Positions 29,180-37,877 of a stretch of 64,000 nt of DNA are shown here, piece by piece. Position 1 is the first letter of the stretch. Each line of letters opens with the position of its first letter. Below the pieces are notes generated by a model. The model saw nothing but the letters and a program-made list of their open reading frames with translations. It made no database searches and had not been told where the DNA came from. Origin of the DNA: Bauldia litoralis. Its GTDB lineage: Bacteria; Pseudomonadota; Alphaproteobacteria; Rhizobiales; Kaistiaceae. The position numbers and the translations under genes were made by a program. The DNA lies in contig NZ_FMXQ01000010.1 in assembly GCF_900104485.1 (NCBI RefSeq), positions 62,001-126,000 on the forward strand. The letters are read 5' to 3'.

Positions 29180-29650
29180 CTACTTCCTGATGAGATGACA
29201 ATCGAGATTGTAGGCGATATCGGCCGTCTTCTTCGCCTTGGCCAGACTGAAGCCCTGGCTGCGCGCCTTCTTCTGAAAGGCCTTGTAGAGAGCGGCTCTC
29301 AATTCCGCGTCGATGTCCTCGTCGGTGATGACGAGCGAATCCGGAAAATCATCCCCGTCGCTGGCCTTCGATTTCGTCTTCCTGGCGGCAGCGCCACCGA
29401 ATATCGCTTCCCAGCCTGCCCGGTAGGCCGGCGTCGAGACGCTCGAAAAATGACTGATCGACGTCTGGGATGCCGACTTGGGCGCCGCATCCGCCTTGGC
29501 CGCCGGCGTCTCCGCCGAAGCGGTTTCAGTCGCCTTTTCCGGCTTCCCGGCATCCGGCGTCTTCGCCTCGGTCGACTTGACTTCGGTCTTGGTTGCCTCC
29601 GGCTTCTTCGAGGCAGCATCGCCCTTCCTGGGCGCCTTCACGTCGCTCAT
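29180..29650 (-). CDS. Uncharacterised protein with Lys/Ala/Pro-rich leader
   Basis: The 156-residue protein has a low-complexity half (repeated KxEAxK-type segments, residues 5-65). It then has a compact helical domain containing FSSVSTPAYRAGWEAIFGG and ending in AYNLDCHLIRK. No family is recognised. Starts at 29650 and 29659 are both possible and neither has a good ribosome site. An open frame continues upstream through the AraC gene, but that part reads as antisense. Confidence 0.65.
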   Translation of the reverse strand: MSDVKAPRKGDAASKKPEATKTEVKSTEAKTPDAGKPEKATETASAETPAAKADAAPKSASQTSISHFSSVSTPAYRAGWEAIFGGAAARKTKSKASDGDDFPDSLVITDEDIDAELRAALYKAFQKKARSQGFSLAKAKKTADIAYNLDCHLIRK

Positions 29651-29828
29651 TCCCGTCATGTCCTTCAAGAGACCACCAGACCGTACGCCTGGAAAATTCG
29701 CTGCTTCCATATCACTTCCGGCTGGCGGCGCAATCGGCGCTGAAGCACGCTTCCCGCCCTTTCCGGAAAATCGATTGCCGCCGGCGTTGACGCTGACGAA
29801 TCCGGTCCCGGCATCGTCGGCCTCCCTC

Positions 29829-30887
29829 TCACCTGCGTGTGCGAAAATCCCGCGGTGTTCTGCCGGTGGCCTTTCGGAAAGCCCGCGCGAAATTGGCCGG
29901 TGACGAATATCCCAGTTCCGCCGAAACCTGGAAGATCGAGCCATTGGTGTGACGCAGCAGTTCGTTGGCCCTCTGCATTCGTGCCGCGGTCGCCAGGCTG
30001 CGGAAATCGGTGCCGGCGCGATTCAGCTCGCGTTGCAGCGTTCGCGTGCTGGTGTCCATCGAGCGCGCCGCACTGTCGAGCGACGCGTGGCCACTGAGAA
30101 CCTGGGTCAGGATGTGTTCCCTGATGACATCGAGAAAGTCCCGGGGCGCGCCGCCATGGCGGTCGCGCGCCACGTCCTCGATGGTGATCATCGGCTCTGG
30201 CGCGCGCCTCGAAGCCGCTGTCATATGGTGGCGTTCGATGACGATGGTCACCTCCGGAGCGTTGAAGATGACCGGACAGTCGAAGGCGTCCTCGAAGATG
30301 CCCGGCTGGCGCGGTGTGTCGATGTCGAGCTCGACGCGAACCGGCCGCCAATCCGCCGGCAGGTAACTCCTGCAAACGCTGAGAAGAACGCCAGCGGCCG
30401 CGGCCGCGATGATCGCGTATCCGGCGCAACCGGCCAGGGCAAAGGCATAGCTGAATCGCAGCTCGCCGCCGACGACGGCGACCGACATCCTGTCATCCGT
30501 GCTGTGATAGGGAAGCGCGGCGATCGCGCGCTCGATTGCCAGGCCGAGGTTGTCGGCTCCAAGCAGGTAGCGCCCGTAGCTGCCATAGTTGGCAGCGTTC
30601 ATCTCGGGCACCATCAGAATGCCGAGATTGGCTTCGCCGGCCGCTCGCGCCGCCGTATCGACGAAGGAGACGACTGCCGCGTGAGGAATGAAGCAATTCT
30701 TCCCCTCGAGGCGTTCGAGATCGAATCCAGCGGCGCGGTTGGCCCGCACCAATGCTCTTCGTCCGATCTCGTGGCGCACGAATGCCGGCATTCCATGCAG
30801 CACATGATTGGAAATGACCGGGATATCAGCCATTCGCTCGCTCCGGATACGCTCGATACCTGGCGCGAAATGAATGGTTTTCGACAT
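29829..30887 (-). CDS. AraC family transcriptional regulator
   Basis: The 352-residue regulator has an N-terminal arabinose-binding-like domain (about 20-210) and a C-terminal double helix-turn-helix (SLDSAARSMDTSTRTLQREL and FQVSAELGYSSPANFARAFR). It is divergent from the DUF1254 gene across a 248-base gap, making that gene the likely target. The effector is unknown. I see no clear operator in the gap. Confidence 0.92.
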   Translation of the reverse strand: MSKTIHFAPGIERIRSERMADIPVISNHVLHGMPAFVRHEIGRRALVRANRAAGFDLERLEGKNCFIPHAAVVSFVDTAARAAGEANLGILMVPEMNAANYGSYGRYLLGADNLGLAIERAIAALPYHSTDDRMSVAVVGGELRFSYAFALAGCAGYAIIAAAAAGVLLSVCRSYLPADWRPVRVELDIDTPRQPGIFEDAFDCPVIFNAPEVTIVIERHHMTAASRRAPEPMITIEDVARDRHGGAPRDFLDVIREHILTQVLSGHASLDSAARSMDTSTRTLQRELNRAGTDFRSLATAARMQRANELLRHTNGSIFQVSAELGYSSPANFARAFRKATGRTPRDFRTRR

Positions 30888-31135
30888 CCATCCGCCAAAC
30901 GACGCGTGTTAGTACGGCATGAAGATATGGCGCAAATCGGAAGCTCATTTCTTGCCTACGTGAATTGATTGGCGAACCCGGCGGGCGGCAGACTTCAGGC
31001 GTCCCTGACGCAGGCTGTTTCCCGATTCCCGGCAACCGCAATCGCAATTGGTCTCTTCAGCAAACTGTCGGCATGCGCCGACCGGCCGCTGTTGTTCAGG
31101 CCGGCCCTCGAGGCAACAGGAACAGGAGAAGTCGC

Positions 31136-32572
31136 ATGCGTTTGGATGTTGGGTTGATGCGTGGCTACGCAATGCTGGCCGCTGCCGCGGTCTTCATGAC
31201 CGTGTCCGCACCGGCGAAGGCCCAGGACTGGCCGGACTCCGACGAGGCCCGGGCGATCGCCGAGGAGGGTTACCTCTACGGTCTGCCGATCGTGATGAAT
31301 TACGCGATCATGTATGACTATGCTGTCGACCGGAACTCGGGACAATTCAAGGCGCCCTTCAACGAGATCAACAATGAAGCGCGTGTCTACACCTACAAGG
31401 ACACGACGATCGTCAGTCCGAACAGCGACACGCCATATTCCGTCGCATGGCTGGATCTGCGGGCCGAGCCCATCGTCCTGTCGGTCCCGGCGGTGGAGAC
31501 TGATCGCTACTACTCAGTCCAGCTGATCGACGGCAATACCTACAACTATGGCTACATTGGCAGCCGCGCGACGGGCAATGACGCCGGCGACTACATGGTC
31601 GTCGGTCCGGCCTGGAAGGGGGAGACGCCTGACGGCATCAAGAAGGTGTTCCAATCGGGGACGCAGTTCTCTCTCGCCATCTATCGCACCCAGCTTTTCG
31701 GCCCCGATGACATGCCCAATGTCGAGAAGGTTCAGGCCGGCTACAAGGTCAGCACGCTTTCGGAATATCAGGGCAAGCCTGCACCCGCGGCGGCTCCGGC
31801 CATCGACTTTCCCAAGGTCGACAAGGACCTGATCCAGACCAACTTCTTCGCGTATCTGGATTTCGCTCTCCAGTTCGCGCCTGCCACTCCCGTCGAGGCG
31901 GACATGCGCGCCAGGCTCGCCAGGATCGGCGTCGGGCCAGGCAAGTCGTTCGAATTCAAGGATCTGCCGACTGGGCACAAGGCCGAAATCGCGGAAGGTA
32001 TGCGGGATGGCGAAGCGAAGCTGAAGGAATACCTCGGGGAGAAGCTTTTCAAGGCGAATGGATGGTCGGTAAGCGATCTGTGGGGCGACGCCTCGTTTGT
32101 CGGCGGTGACTGGATCAAGCGGGCAGCCGGCGCATCGGCGGGCATCTACGGCAACGACGCGGCCGAGGCGGTCTACATCCTGGGCAGGAACGCCGCCAAT
32201 GGCGACGAACTCGACGGCAGCAAGCAGAATTATACGCTGACCTTTGCCGCCGGCGCGTTGCCGCCTGTCAACTCGTTCTGGTCAGTCACCATGTATGACG
32301 GCAAGACCCAGCTTCTGATCAAGAACCCGATCGACCGCTATCTCATCAACTCGCCGATGGTGCCGAGCCTGAAGAAGAATGCCGACGGATCCGTGACGCT
32401 CTACATCCAGAAGGACACTCCCGGTTCGGAGAACGAATCGAACTGGCTTCCGGCGCCGGACGGACCGATCTATCTGGCATTGCGGATGTATTGGCCGAAG
32501 ACCGGTGACCCGTCAGTCCTGCCGGTCGGTAAAGGCACCTGGCAGCCGCCGGGGGTCGAGGTGGCTAAGTAA
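31136..32572 (+). CDS. DUF1254/DUF1214 periplasmic protein
   Basis: The 478-residue protein has a signal peptide ending AKA-Q (about residue 30), a DUF1254 domain (EGYLYGLPIVMNYAIMYDYA; SPNSDTPYSVAWLDLRAEP) and a C-terminal DUF1214 domain (NSFWSVTMYDGKTQLLI). Members are secreted and of unknown function. The ATG at 31136 follows CAGGAGAAG. The divergent AraC gene probably controls it. A GC hairpin follows the stop. Confidence 0.93.
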   Translation: MRLDVGLMRGYAMLAAAAVFMTVSAPAKAQDWPDSDEARAIAEEGYLYGLPIVMNYAIMYDYAVDRNSGQFKAPFNEINNEARVYTYKDTTIVSPNSDTPYSVAWLDLRAEPIVLSVPAVETDRYYSVQLIDGNTYNYGYIGSRATGNDAGDYMVVGPAWKGETPDGIKKVFQSGTQFSLAIYRTQLFGPDDMPNVEKVQAGYKVSTLSEYQGKPAPAAAPAIDFPKVDKDLIQTNFFAYLDFALQFAPATPVEADMRARLARIGVGPGKSFEFKDLPTGHKAEIAEGMRDGEAKLKEYLGEKLFKANGWSVSDLWGDASFVGGDWIKRAAGASAGIYGNDAAEAVYILGRNAANGDELDGSKQNYTLTFAAGALPPVNSFWSVTMYDGKTQLLIKNPIDRYLINSPMVPSLKKNADGSVTLYIQKDTPGSENESNWLPAPDGPIYLALRMYWPKTGDPSVLPVGKGTWQPPGVEVAK

Positions 32573-32592
32573 CCCTCACTGAGCACAGGTAC

Positions 32593-32618
32593 GCGTGGCG
32601 CCGGGCAAGGCGCCACGC
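32593..32618. terminator. Hairpin between the DUF1254 and MATE genes
   Basis: A 10-bp stem, GCGTGGCGCC with GGCGCCACGC around GGGCAA, sits in the 80-base gap between convergent genes. There is no T-run on either strand, so termination strength is uncertain. Confidence 0.5.
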
Positions 32619-32652
32619 AACCTCACCTTCGTCCGATTATTCGGTCTCCTCG

Positions 32653-33990
32653 CTATCCGCCCCCCGGAAACGCCATCGCCGCCCTGGCGCGCGTCCGCCA
32701 GAGCAGCGACAGGCCCCGCGCGCCGAGAAACACCAGTAGCGCGATCCATAACCCGCTGACGCCGAGGAGCGGGGTGAGCATCCACCAGATGGCGACGTAG
32801 AGAGCCAGCGACAGGAGCATCATGTTGCGCATGTCGGCCGACCATGTCGCGCCGATGAAGACGCCGTCCATCTGGAAGGCCAGCGTGCCGACCAGGGGCG
32901 TCAGGGCCGCGAAGGGCAGGTAGAGCCGCGCCGTCTCGCGCACCGCTTCGTTGGTGGTCATCGCATCGATGATCGCCGGACCGGCGATCCAGAAGACCAG
33001 GCTCGCCGCGAAGCCGATGGCGAAGCCCCAGCCGACCGTCAGCTTCAGCGAGCGGTCGAAGGCCGGCCGGTAGCGGGCGCCGACCGAGCGGCCGGCAAGC
33101 TGCTCGGCCGCCGTCGCCATGCCGTCGAGGAAGAAGGAGCCGACGAAGAACAACGTCATCAGCACCTGGTTGGCGGCCAGCACGACGTCGCCATGGGCGG
33201 CACTTTGCGAGGTGAAAAAGGCGAAGGCGAAGAGCAGCGCGAAGGAGCGGATCATGATGTCGCGATTGACCGCGATCATCCTGATCAGGGCGCCGCGATC
33301 GAGGATCACACCACGGTGCGGCATGCGCATCCGCTCGATTAGCCCGAAGGCGATGAAGAAGCCGACCGCCGCGGTCACCGCCTCGGCGGCGAAGCTCGCC
33401 CAGCCGACGCCGGCGACCCCATAGTCGAGCCCGAGAACGAGATAGAGGCTGAGCCCGATATTGACGCCGTTGAGGACGGTCTGGAGGACCAGCGCCAGCC
33501 CGGCCCGGTTCAGCCCGATCAGCCAGCCGAGGATGACGTAGTTGATCAGCGCGAAGGGCGTCGCCAGCACGCGGATGCCGTAATAGGTCCGCGTCGCCGC
33601 CTGCACCGCCTCGCTGCCGCCGATCAGCGACAGGGCCACCTCGAGGATGACATCCTTCAGCGCCAGCACCGCAAACCCGATGGCGACGGCGACGATCAGG
33701 GCCCGGAAGAAGGACGCGTCGACCTCGGTGCGGTCCTGGGCGCCATGGGCCTGCGCTGTCAGCCCGGTGGTGCCACTCCGCAAAAAATTCATCGTCGTGA
33801 AGACGATGTCGAAGATCACAGCGCCGAGCGCGATGCCGCCGATCAGCGCCGCGTCGCCGAGTTGCCCGATCACCCCGGTATCGACCAGCCCGACCAGCGG
33901 CGTCGACAGATAGGCGAGCGTCATCGGAATGGCGATCGCCAGCACGCCGCGATGGGTGACCTCGAAGGGACGGACGGTGGCGGTGGACAT
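32653..33990 (-). CDS. MATE family efflux transporter (DinF-like)
   Basis: The 445-residue inner-membrane protein has about twelve helices in two similar halves. The opening AIPMTLAYLSTPLVGLVDTG and the repeated ANQVLMTLFFVGSFFLDGMA segment match the DinF branch of MATE cation antiporters. The substrate is unknown; multidrug export is only a family-level expectation. Confidence 0.93.
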   Translation of the reverse strand: MSTATVRPFEVTHRGVLAIAIPMTLAYLSTPLVGLVDTGVIGQLGDAALIGGIALGAVIFDIVFTTMNFLRSGTTGLTAQAHGAQDRTEVDASFFRALIVAVAIGFAVLALKDVILEVALSLIGGSEAVQAATRTYYGIRVLATPFALINYVILGWLIGLNRAGLALVLQTVLNGVNIGLSLYLVLGLDYGVAGVGWASFAAEAVTAAVGFFIAFGLIERMRMPHRGVILDRGALIRMIAVNRDIMIRSFALLFAFAFFTSQSAAHGDVVLAANQVLMTLFFVGSFFLDGMATAAEQLAGRSVGARYRPAFDRSLKLTVGWGFAIGFAASLVFWIAGPAIIDAMTTNEAVRETARLYLPFAALTPLVGTLAFQMDGVFIGATWSADMRNMMLLSLALYVAIWWMLTPLLGVSGLWIALLVFLGARGLSLLWRTRARAAMAFPGGG

Positions 33991-34078
33991 CGACTTGGGA
34001 CAAACCGGCGGACGGAGGTCCGGCTGATATCACGTCCGGCGCGTCGGCGCTGCCCTCATCCGAACGCGATTGCGGCGA

Positions 34079-34354
34079 TCACCCCTCGCGGCGGCCGACG
34101 CGCAGGAGCCGCATGATCAGCCAGATCGGGATGACCACCACGGCGCCCAGCAGGAAGTAGCGGAAGATCCACTCGATGGTGCCGAAGCCCATGTTGTAGA
34201 TGCGCATGACCAGCCGCTCGAGGCCGTTGAGGATGTCATAGGGCGAAACGCCGAGCAGGCTGAGGATGACGCCGACGACGAAGGACATGGCGATGAGCTG
34301 GAAGACGACGCGGCCGGGTGACCCACCGATAAAACGCGTGACTGTGCCGCTCAT
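34079..34354 (-). CDS. Small two-helix membrane protein (DUF6460-like)
   Basis: This 91-residue protein opens SGTVTRFIGGSPGRVVFQLI and has two membrane helices (about 16-40 and 62-84) flanking the amphipathic stretch DILNGLERLVMRIYNMGF. Similar short proteins are widespread in Rhizobiales without assigned function. The ATG at 34354 is preferred over an upstream start at 34372. Confidence 0.8.
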   Translation of the reverse strand: MSGTVTRFIGGSPGRVVFQLIAMSFVVGVILSLLGVSPYDILNGLERLVMRIYNMGFGTIEWIFRYFLLGAVVVIPIWLIMRLLRVGRREG

Positions 34355-34427
34355 GATCCGTCTCCGAAACAACTGTCAGCCGTATATAGGAAAAGCGGCG
34401 GCGTTTTGAAACCGAACGCGGCCGCGA

Positions 34428-36032
34428 TCACTCCCGGATCAGCTTTTCCAGCGTCTCCAGCCGGTCGGCCTCGGACGGCGGCTTGTCCCAGCGTAGCTTC
34501 GACACGCGCGGAAACCGCATGGCGATGCCGGACTTGTGGCGGGTCGAGCGTTGCAGCCCCTCGAAGGCGACCTCGATCACCAGCCCCTTGTCGATCGTAT
34601 GCGTCACCTCGCGCACCGGGCCGAAGCGGTTCGTCGTGTTGTTGCGGACGAAGCGATCGATCTCGGCAAGCTCCTCGTCGGTGAAGCCGAAATAGGCCTT
34701 GCCGACCGGCACCAGTTCGTCGCCGTCGGCGCCGTCGCGCCAGACGCCGAAGGTGTAGTCGGAATAGAAGGAGGACCGCTTGCCGTGTCCCCGCTGGGCA
34801 TACATCAGCACCGCATCCACGACATGGGGATCGCGCTTCCATTTATACCACGGTCCCTTCGGCCGGCCCGGCTCGTAGACCGAATCCCAGCGCTTCAGCA
34901 TCACCCCCTCGATCACCGATTCCGGTGGCGCGGCGCGCAGTGCCTTGAGCGCGTCGCCGTTTTCGAAGGGTACCAGCGGTGAGATATCGAGACGGTCCGA
35001 TTCAGACGCGCCCACCACCGCCTCGAGCCGCGCCCGCCTGTCCCTGAAGGGGTGTCCGCGGGTGTCCTCCCCCCCGTCCACGAGACAGTCATAGACCCTG
35101 AGAAAGGCCGGATGGCTGGCCATCAGCTTGGCGGAAACCGTCTTGCGGTTCAGCCTCTGCTGCAACGCGGAGAAGGATCCGGTGACGAATCCGGCCGCCT
35201 CCCGGGCGCCGATCAGCAGTTCGCCGTCGAGCGCGCCCTCGAAGTCAAGTGCTTGAACCACATCGGGAAATGCCGTCGAAATATCGTCGCCGGTGCGCGT
35301 ATAGAGCCGGGCGACATCGCCCTCCCGCACCGCCTGGACCCGGATGCCGTCCCACTTCCATTCGGCCGCATAGAGGTCCGGCGTGATGCCGGCAAGCTCG
35401 TCGTCGCCCAGCGCATGGCTCAGCATCACCGGCCGGAAAGGCGCGGGAATCGTGGATTTCGGCCGCTCCCCCCTCCCCTCCAGCCAGGCAAAAAGCGCCT
35501 CATAAGGGGGCGTGATGCCGGGCCAGATTTCCTCGATGTCGTTGACCGGTTTCTGGCCGAATTCCGCCAATGCCTGCTTGGCCAGCCGCGCCGAAACCCC
35601 GATCCGCAAGCCGCCGGTGACCAGCTTGATCAGCGCCCAGCGTTCGCTGGCATCGAGCGCATCAAGCAGCCCCTCGACCAGCCGCGGCCCGTCGCTCCGC
35701 GATGCGGAAAGCAGGGTTTCGACGACCTCGCCGAGCTCCGGAATCCGGTTGGCGCCGGGCTTTCGCGGCCAGACCAGCGAGATGGTCTCGGCGAGATCGC
35801 CAACGTAATCATAGGAATAGGCGAAGAGCACCTCGTCGACCCGGTCGGTTACCAGGGCGCGCAGCATCGCCGGCTTGGCGGCGGCGATCGACAGGTCGCC
35901 GGTCAGCGCTGCCAGCGCATAGCCGCGATCGGGGTCGGGAACGCTGCGGAAATAGTCGACCATCAGCCGCAGCTTGACGTTCCGCTGCGGCGTCAGGACC
36001 AGTCGTTCGAGGAGGGCGGCAAAGGCCTGCAT
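34428..36032 (-). CDS. ATP-dependent DNA ligase (cisplatin damage response type)
   Basis: The 534-residue ligase has Lys226 in EWKWDGIR (motif I), DGELLIG, IEGVMLKRWD, KWKRD and a C-terminal OB domain ending in AMRFPRVSKLRWDKPPSEAD. This family normally travels with a ligase-associated exonuclease, helicase and phosphoesterase. None of those is next to it here; the divergent metallo-beta-lactamase-fold gene is not the exonuclease type. Confidence 0.93.
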   Translation of the reverse strand: MQAFAALLERLVLTPQRNVKLRLMVDYFRSVPDPDRGYALAALTGDLSIAAAKPAMLRALVTDRVDEVLFAYSYDYVGDLAETISLVWPRKPGANRIPELGEVVETLLSASRSDGPRLVEGLLDALDASERWALIKLVTGGLRIGVSARLAKQALAEFGQKPVNDIEEIWPGITPPYEALFAWLEGRGERPKSTIPAPFRPVMLSHALGDDELAGITPDLYAAEWKWDGIRVQAVREGDVARLYTRTGDDISTAFPDVVQALDFEGALDGELLIGAREAAGFVTGSFSALQQRLNRKTVSAKLMASHPAFLRVYDCLVDGGEDTRGHPFRDRRARLEAVVGASESDRLDISPLVPFENGDALKALRAAPPESVIEGVMLKRWDSVYEPGRPKGPWYKWKRDPHVVDAVLMYAQRGHGKRSSFYSDYTFGVWRDGADGDELVPVGKAYFGFTDEELAEIDRFVRNNTTNRFGPVREVTHTIDKGLVIEVAFEGLQRSTRHKSGIAMRFPRVSKLRWDKPPSEADRLETLEKLIRE

Positions 36033-36097
36033 CGCCCCTATCTAGGCGCCCCGGCCGCGACGGCCAACCTGCGCGACAGATCGCGGCCCTCAAGCGA

Positions 36098-36113
36098 TGT
36101 GACCGGGATCACA
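36098..36113. promoter_or_regulatory. Candidate CRP-type palindrome
   Basis: TGTGA-CCGGGA-TCACA has both half-sites identical to the E. coli CRP consensus. It lies in the 189-base gap between the divergent ligase and metallo-beta-lactamase-fold genes, 109 bases before the latter's TTG start. The regulator is not in the window. Confidence 0.5.
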
Positions 36114-36221
36114 GCGCAAGCCTGCGGCCGGGCGTAATCGGCGCGGCCCGATCGACATGAATCGGTTTGTCCAGAGTCCCCCACCGCAAGACACCCAACA
36201 GTCCCGATCAGGAGATACACC

Positions 36222-37022
36222 TTGGAAGCCCCGACCATGCTTGGCGCGCGCCAGGTCGCGCCCGACACCACCTGCCTGGAATCCTACTTCCCCCTCCCCG
36301 GCCTCGGCATGCTGCCGGTCAACGCCTTCGTCATCGCGGCACAACAGCCGGTGCTCGTCGATACCGGACTGTCCATGTTGCGAGATGACTTCCTCGCGGC
36401 GCTGGCCGAGACGATCGACCCGTCGACGCTTCGCTGGATCTGGCTGAGCCACATGGATGCGGATCACCTCGGCAACCTGCAGCAGATCCTCGATCTTGCG
36501 CCGGAGGCGAAGATCGTCACCAACTTCCTCGGCATGGGGAAAATGGCGCTTCGCGAATTCGACCTATCGCGGGTGCACCTCCTTGAACCGGGCGCGACGC
36601 TGGACGCCGGCGACCGGGAATTGTTTCCGGTCAAGCCGGCCTATTACGACGCGCCGGAGACAATCGGCTTCGTCGACACCCGCACCCGCGTGCTGTTCTC
36701 GGCAGATGCCTTCGGCGCACTGATGCAGGCGCCTGCGGAGGAAGCGGCAGCGATCCGGCCGGAAGCGCTTCGCGACGGCCTGACCACCTGGGCGGCGATC
36801 GACGCTCCGTGGCTTGGCGTCGCCAACCCGGAGGCCTTCGGCCGGGCCCTGGCCGGGATCCGTCGTTTCGACCCCACGGCGATCATCTCGGGGCACCTGC
36901 CGGTCGCCATCGGCATGACCGACCGGCTGCTCGAAACGTTGAGCGGCGCCGTCGGCCGCGGCACGCCCGCGGCACCCGACCATGACAGCATCGAGCAGTT
37001 GATGGCCCGCGACGCCGCCTGA
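36222..37022 (+). CDS. Metallo-beta-lactamase-fold protein (ODP-like)
   Basis: The 266-residue protein has the metal motif HMDADH, matching HxExDH of flavodiiron oxygen-binding domains but with Asp for Glu. FSADAFGA follows, and a late IISGHLP gives the distal histidine. It likely binds a di-metal centre; the reaction is unknown. The TTG at 36222 sits six bases after GGAGA, better placed than the ATG at 36237. A CRP-like site lies upstream. Confidence 0.82.
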   Translation: MEAPTMLGARQVAPDTTCLESYFPLPGLGMLPVNAFVIAAQQPVLVDTGLSMLRDDFLAALAETIDPSTLRWIWLSHMDADHLGNLQQILDLAPEAKIVTNFLGMGKMALREFDLSRVHLLEPGATLDAGDRELFPVKPAYYDAPETIGFVDTRTRVLFSADAFGALMQAPAEEAAAIRPEALRDGLTTWAAIDAPWLGVANPEAFGRALAGIRRFDPTAIISGHLPVAIGMTDRLLETLSGAVGRGTPAAPDHDSIEQLMARDAA

Positions 37023-37189
37023 CCGACCAGCCATGCCGACCCGAGCCAGACAGGCCTCAGCGACCGCGGGATCGTCTCTCGTGGAAGGTGGCTTCGGCTC
37101 GGGCCGGCCGGTCCCCGGCTTGCCATGATCGGTTCCGGCGCTACAAAGGTGCCAACATCCACAAGCTGTTTCAGCAGACAGGGAATCCC

Positions 37190-37813
37190 ATGCCGTCCGA
37201 TGAACAGAGCGCCATGCAGCCGATCCTTCGCGATATCCACCGCTACTGGTTCGGCCCGCTTGCAGCGCCGGCCGACCGCAATCCGGAAAAGGCCGAGATC
37301 TGGTTCAAGCGATCGGACGAAACGGACGCGCATATCCGCGAGACATGGGGCGACGCCATCGCAGCGGCCGCGGCCGTCGCCTGGGATCTCGACGAACTCA
37401 GCCGCGAGGAACAGGTTGGCCTGATCGTCCTGCTCGACCAGTTCCCCCGCAACATCTACCGGACGACCGGCGAGGCCTTCGCCTATGACCGCAAGGCGCG
37501 GGCGATCGCCGATGCGCTGCTCGTCGACGGCCTCGATCGCTTCTACCTCGTCGAGCAGACCTTCGTCTGCCTGCCCTTCGAGCATAGCGAAGCCATCGCC
37601 GACCAGGACCGCGCGCTGCTCCACTTCGCCGAGATGGCCGTAAACGCGCCGGAGGAACTTGCCGAAGCCAAGAGGCTCGGGCTCGATTTCGCCACCAAGC
37701 ATCGCGACCTCATCCGCAAGTTCGGGCGTTTTCCCCATCGCAACGAGATGCTGGGCCGTGAGTCGACCGAGGAAGAGAAGGCTTTCCTCGCAGAACACGG
37801 CCGGGGCTACTGA
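37190..37813 (+). CDS. DUF924 family protein
   Basis: The 207-residue all-helical protein contains WFKRSDETDAHIRETWGD, LIVLLDQFPRNIYRTTGEAF and HSEAIADQDRALLHF, typical of DUF924 and its TPR-like fold. No function is established. The ATG at 37190 follows CAGGGA. Confidence 0.93.
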   Translation: MPSDEQSAMQPILRDIHRYWFGPLAAPADRNPEKAEIWFKRSDETDAHIRETWGDAIAAAAAVAWDLDELSREEQVGLIVLLDQFPRNIYRTTGEAFAYDRKARAIADALLVDGLDRFYLVEQTFVCLPFEHSEAIADQDRALLHFAEMAVNAPEELAEAKRLGLDFATKHRDLIRKFGRFPHRNEMLGRESTEEEKAFLAEHGRGY

Positions 37814-37877
37814 CACCGCACGGCAGCCTCTCGACCTTTGGAATCGCACATCGCTTCTGGCGTCAGGAACCCTGTGT

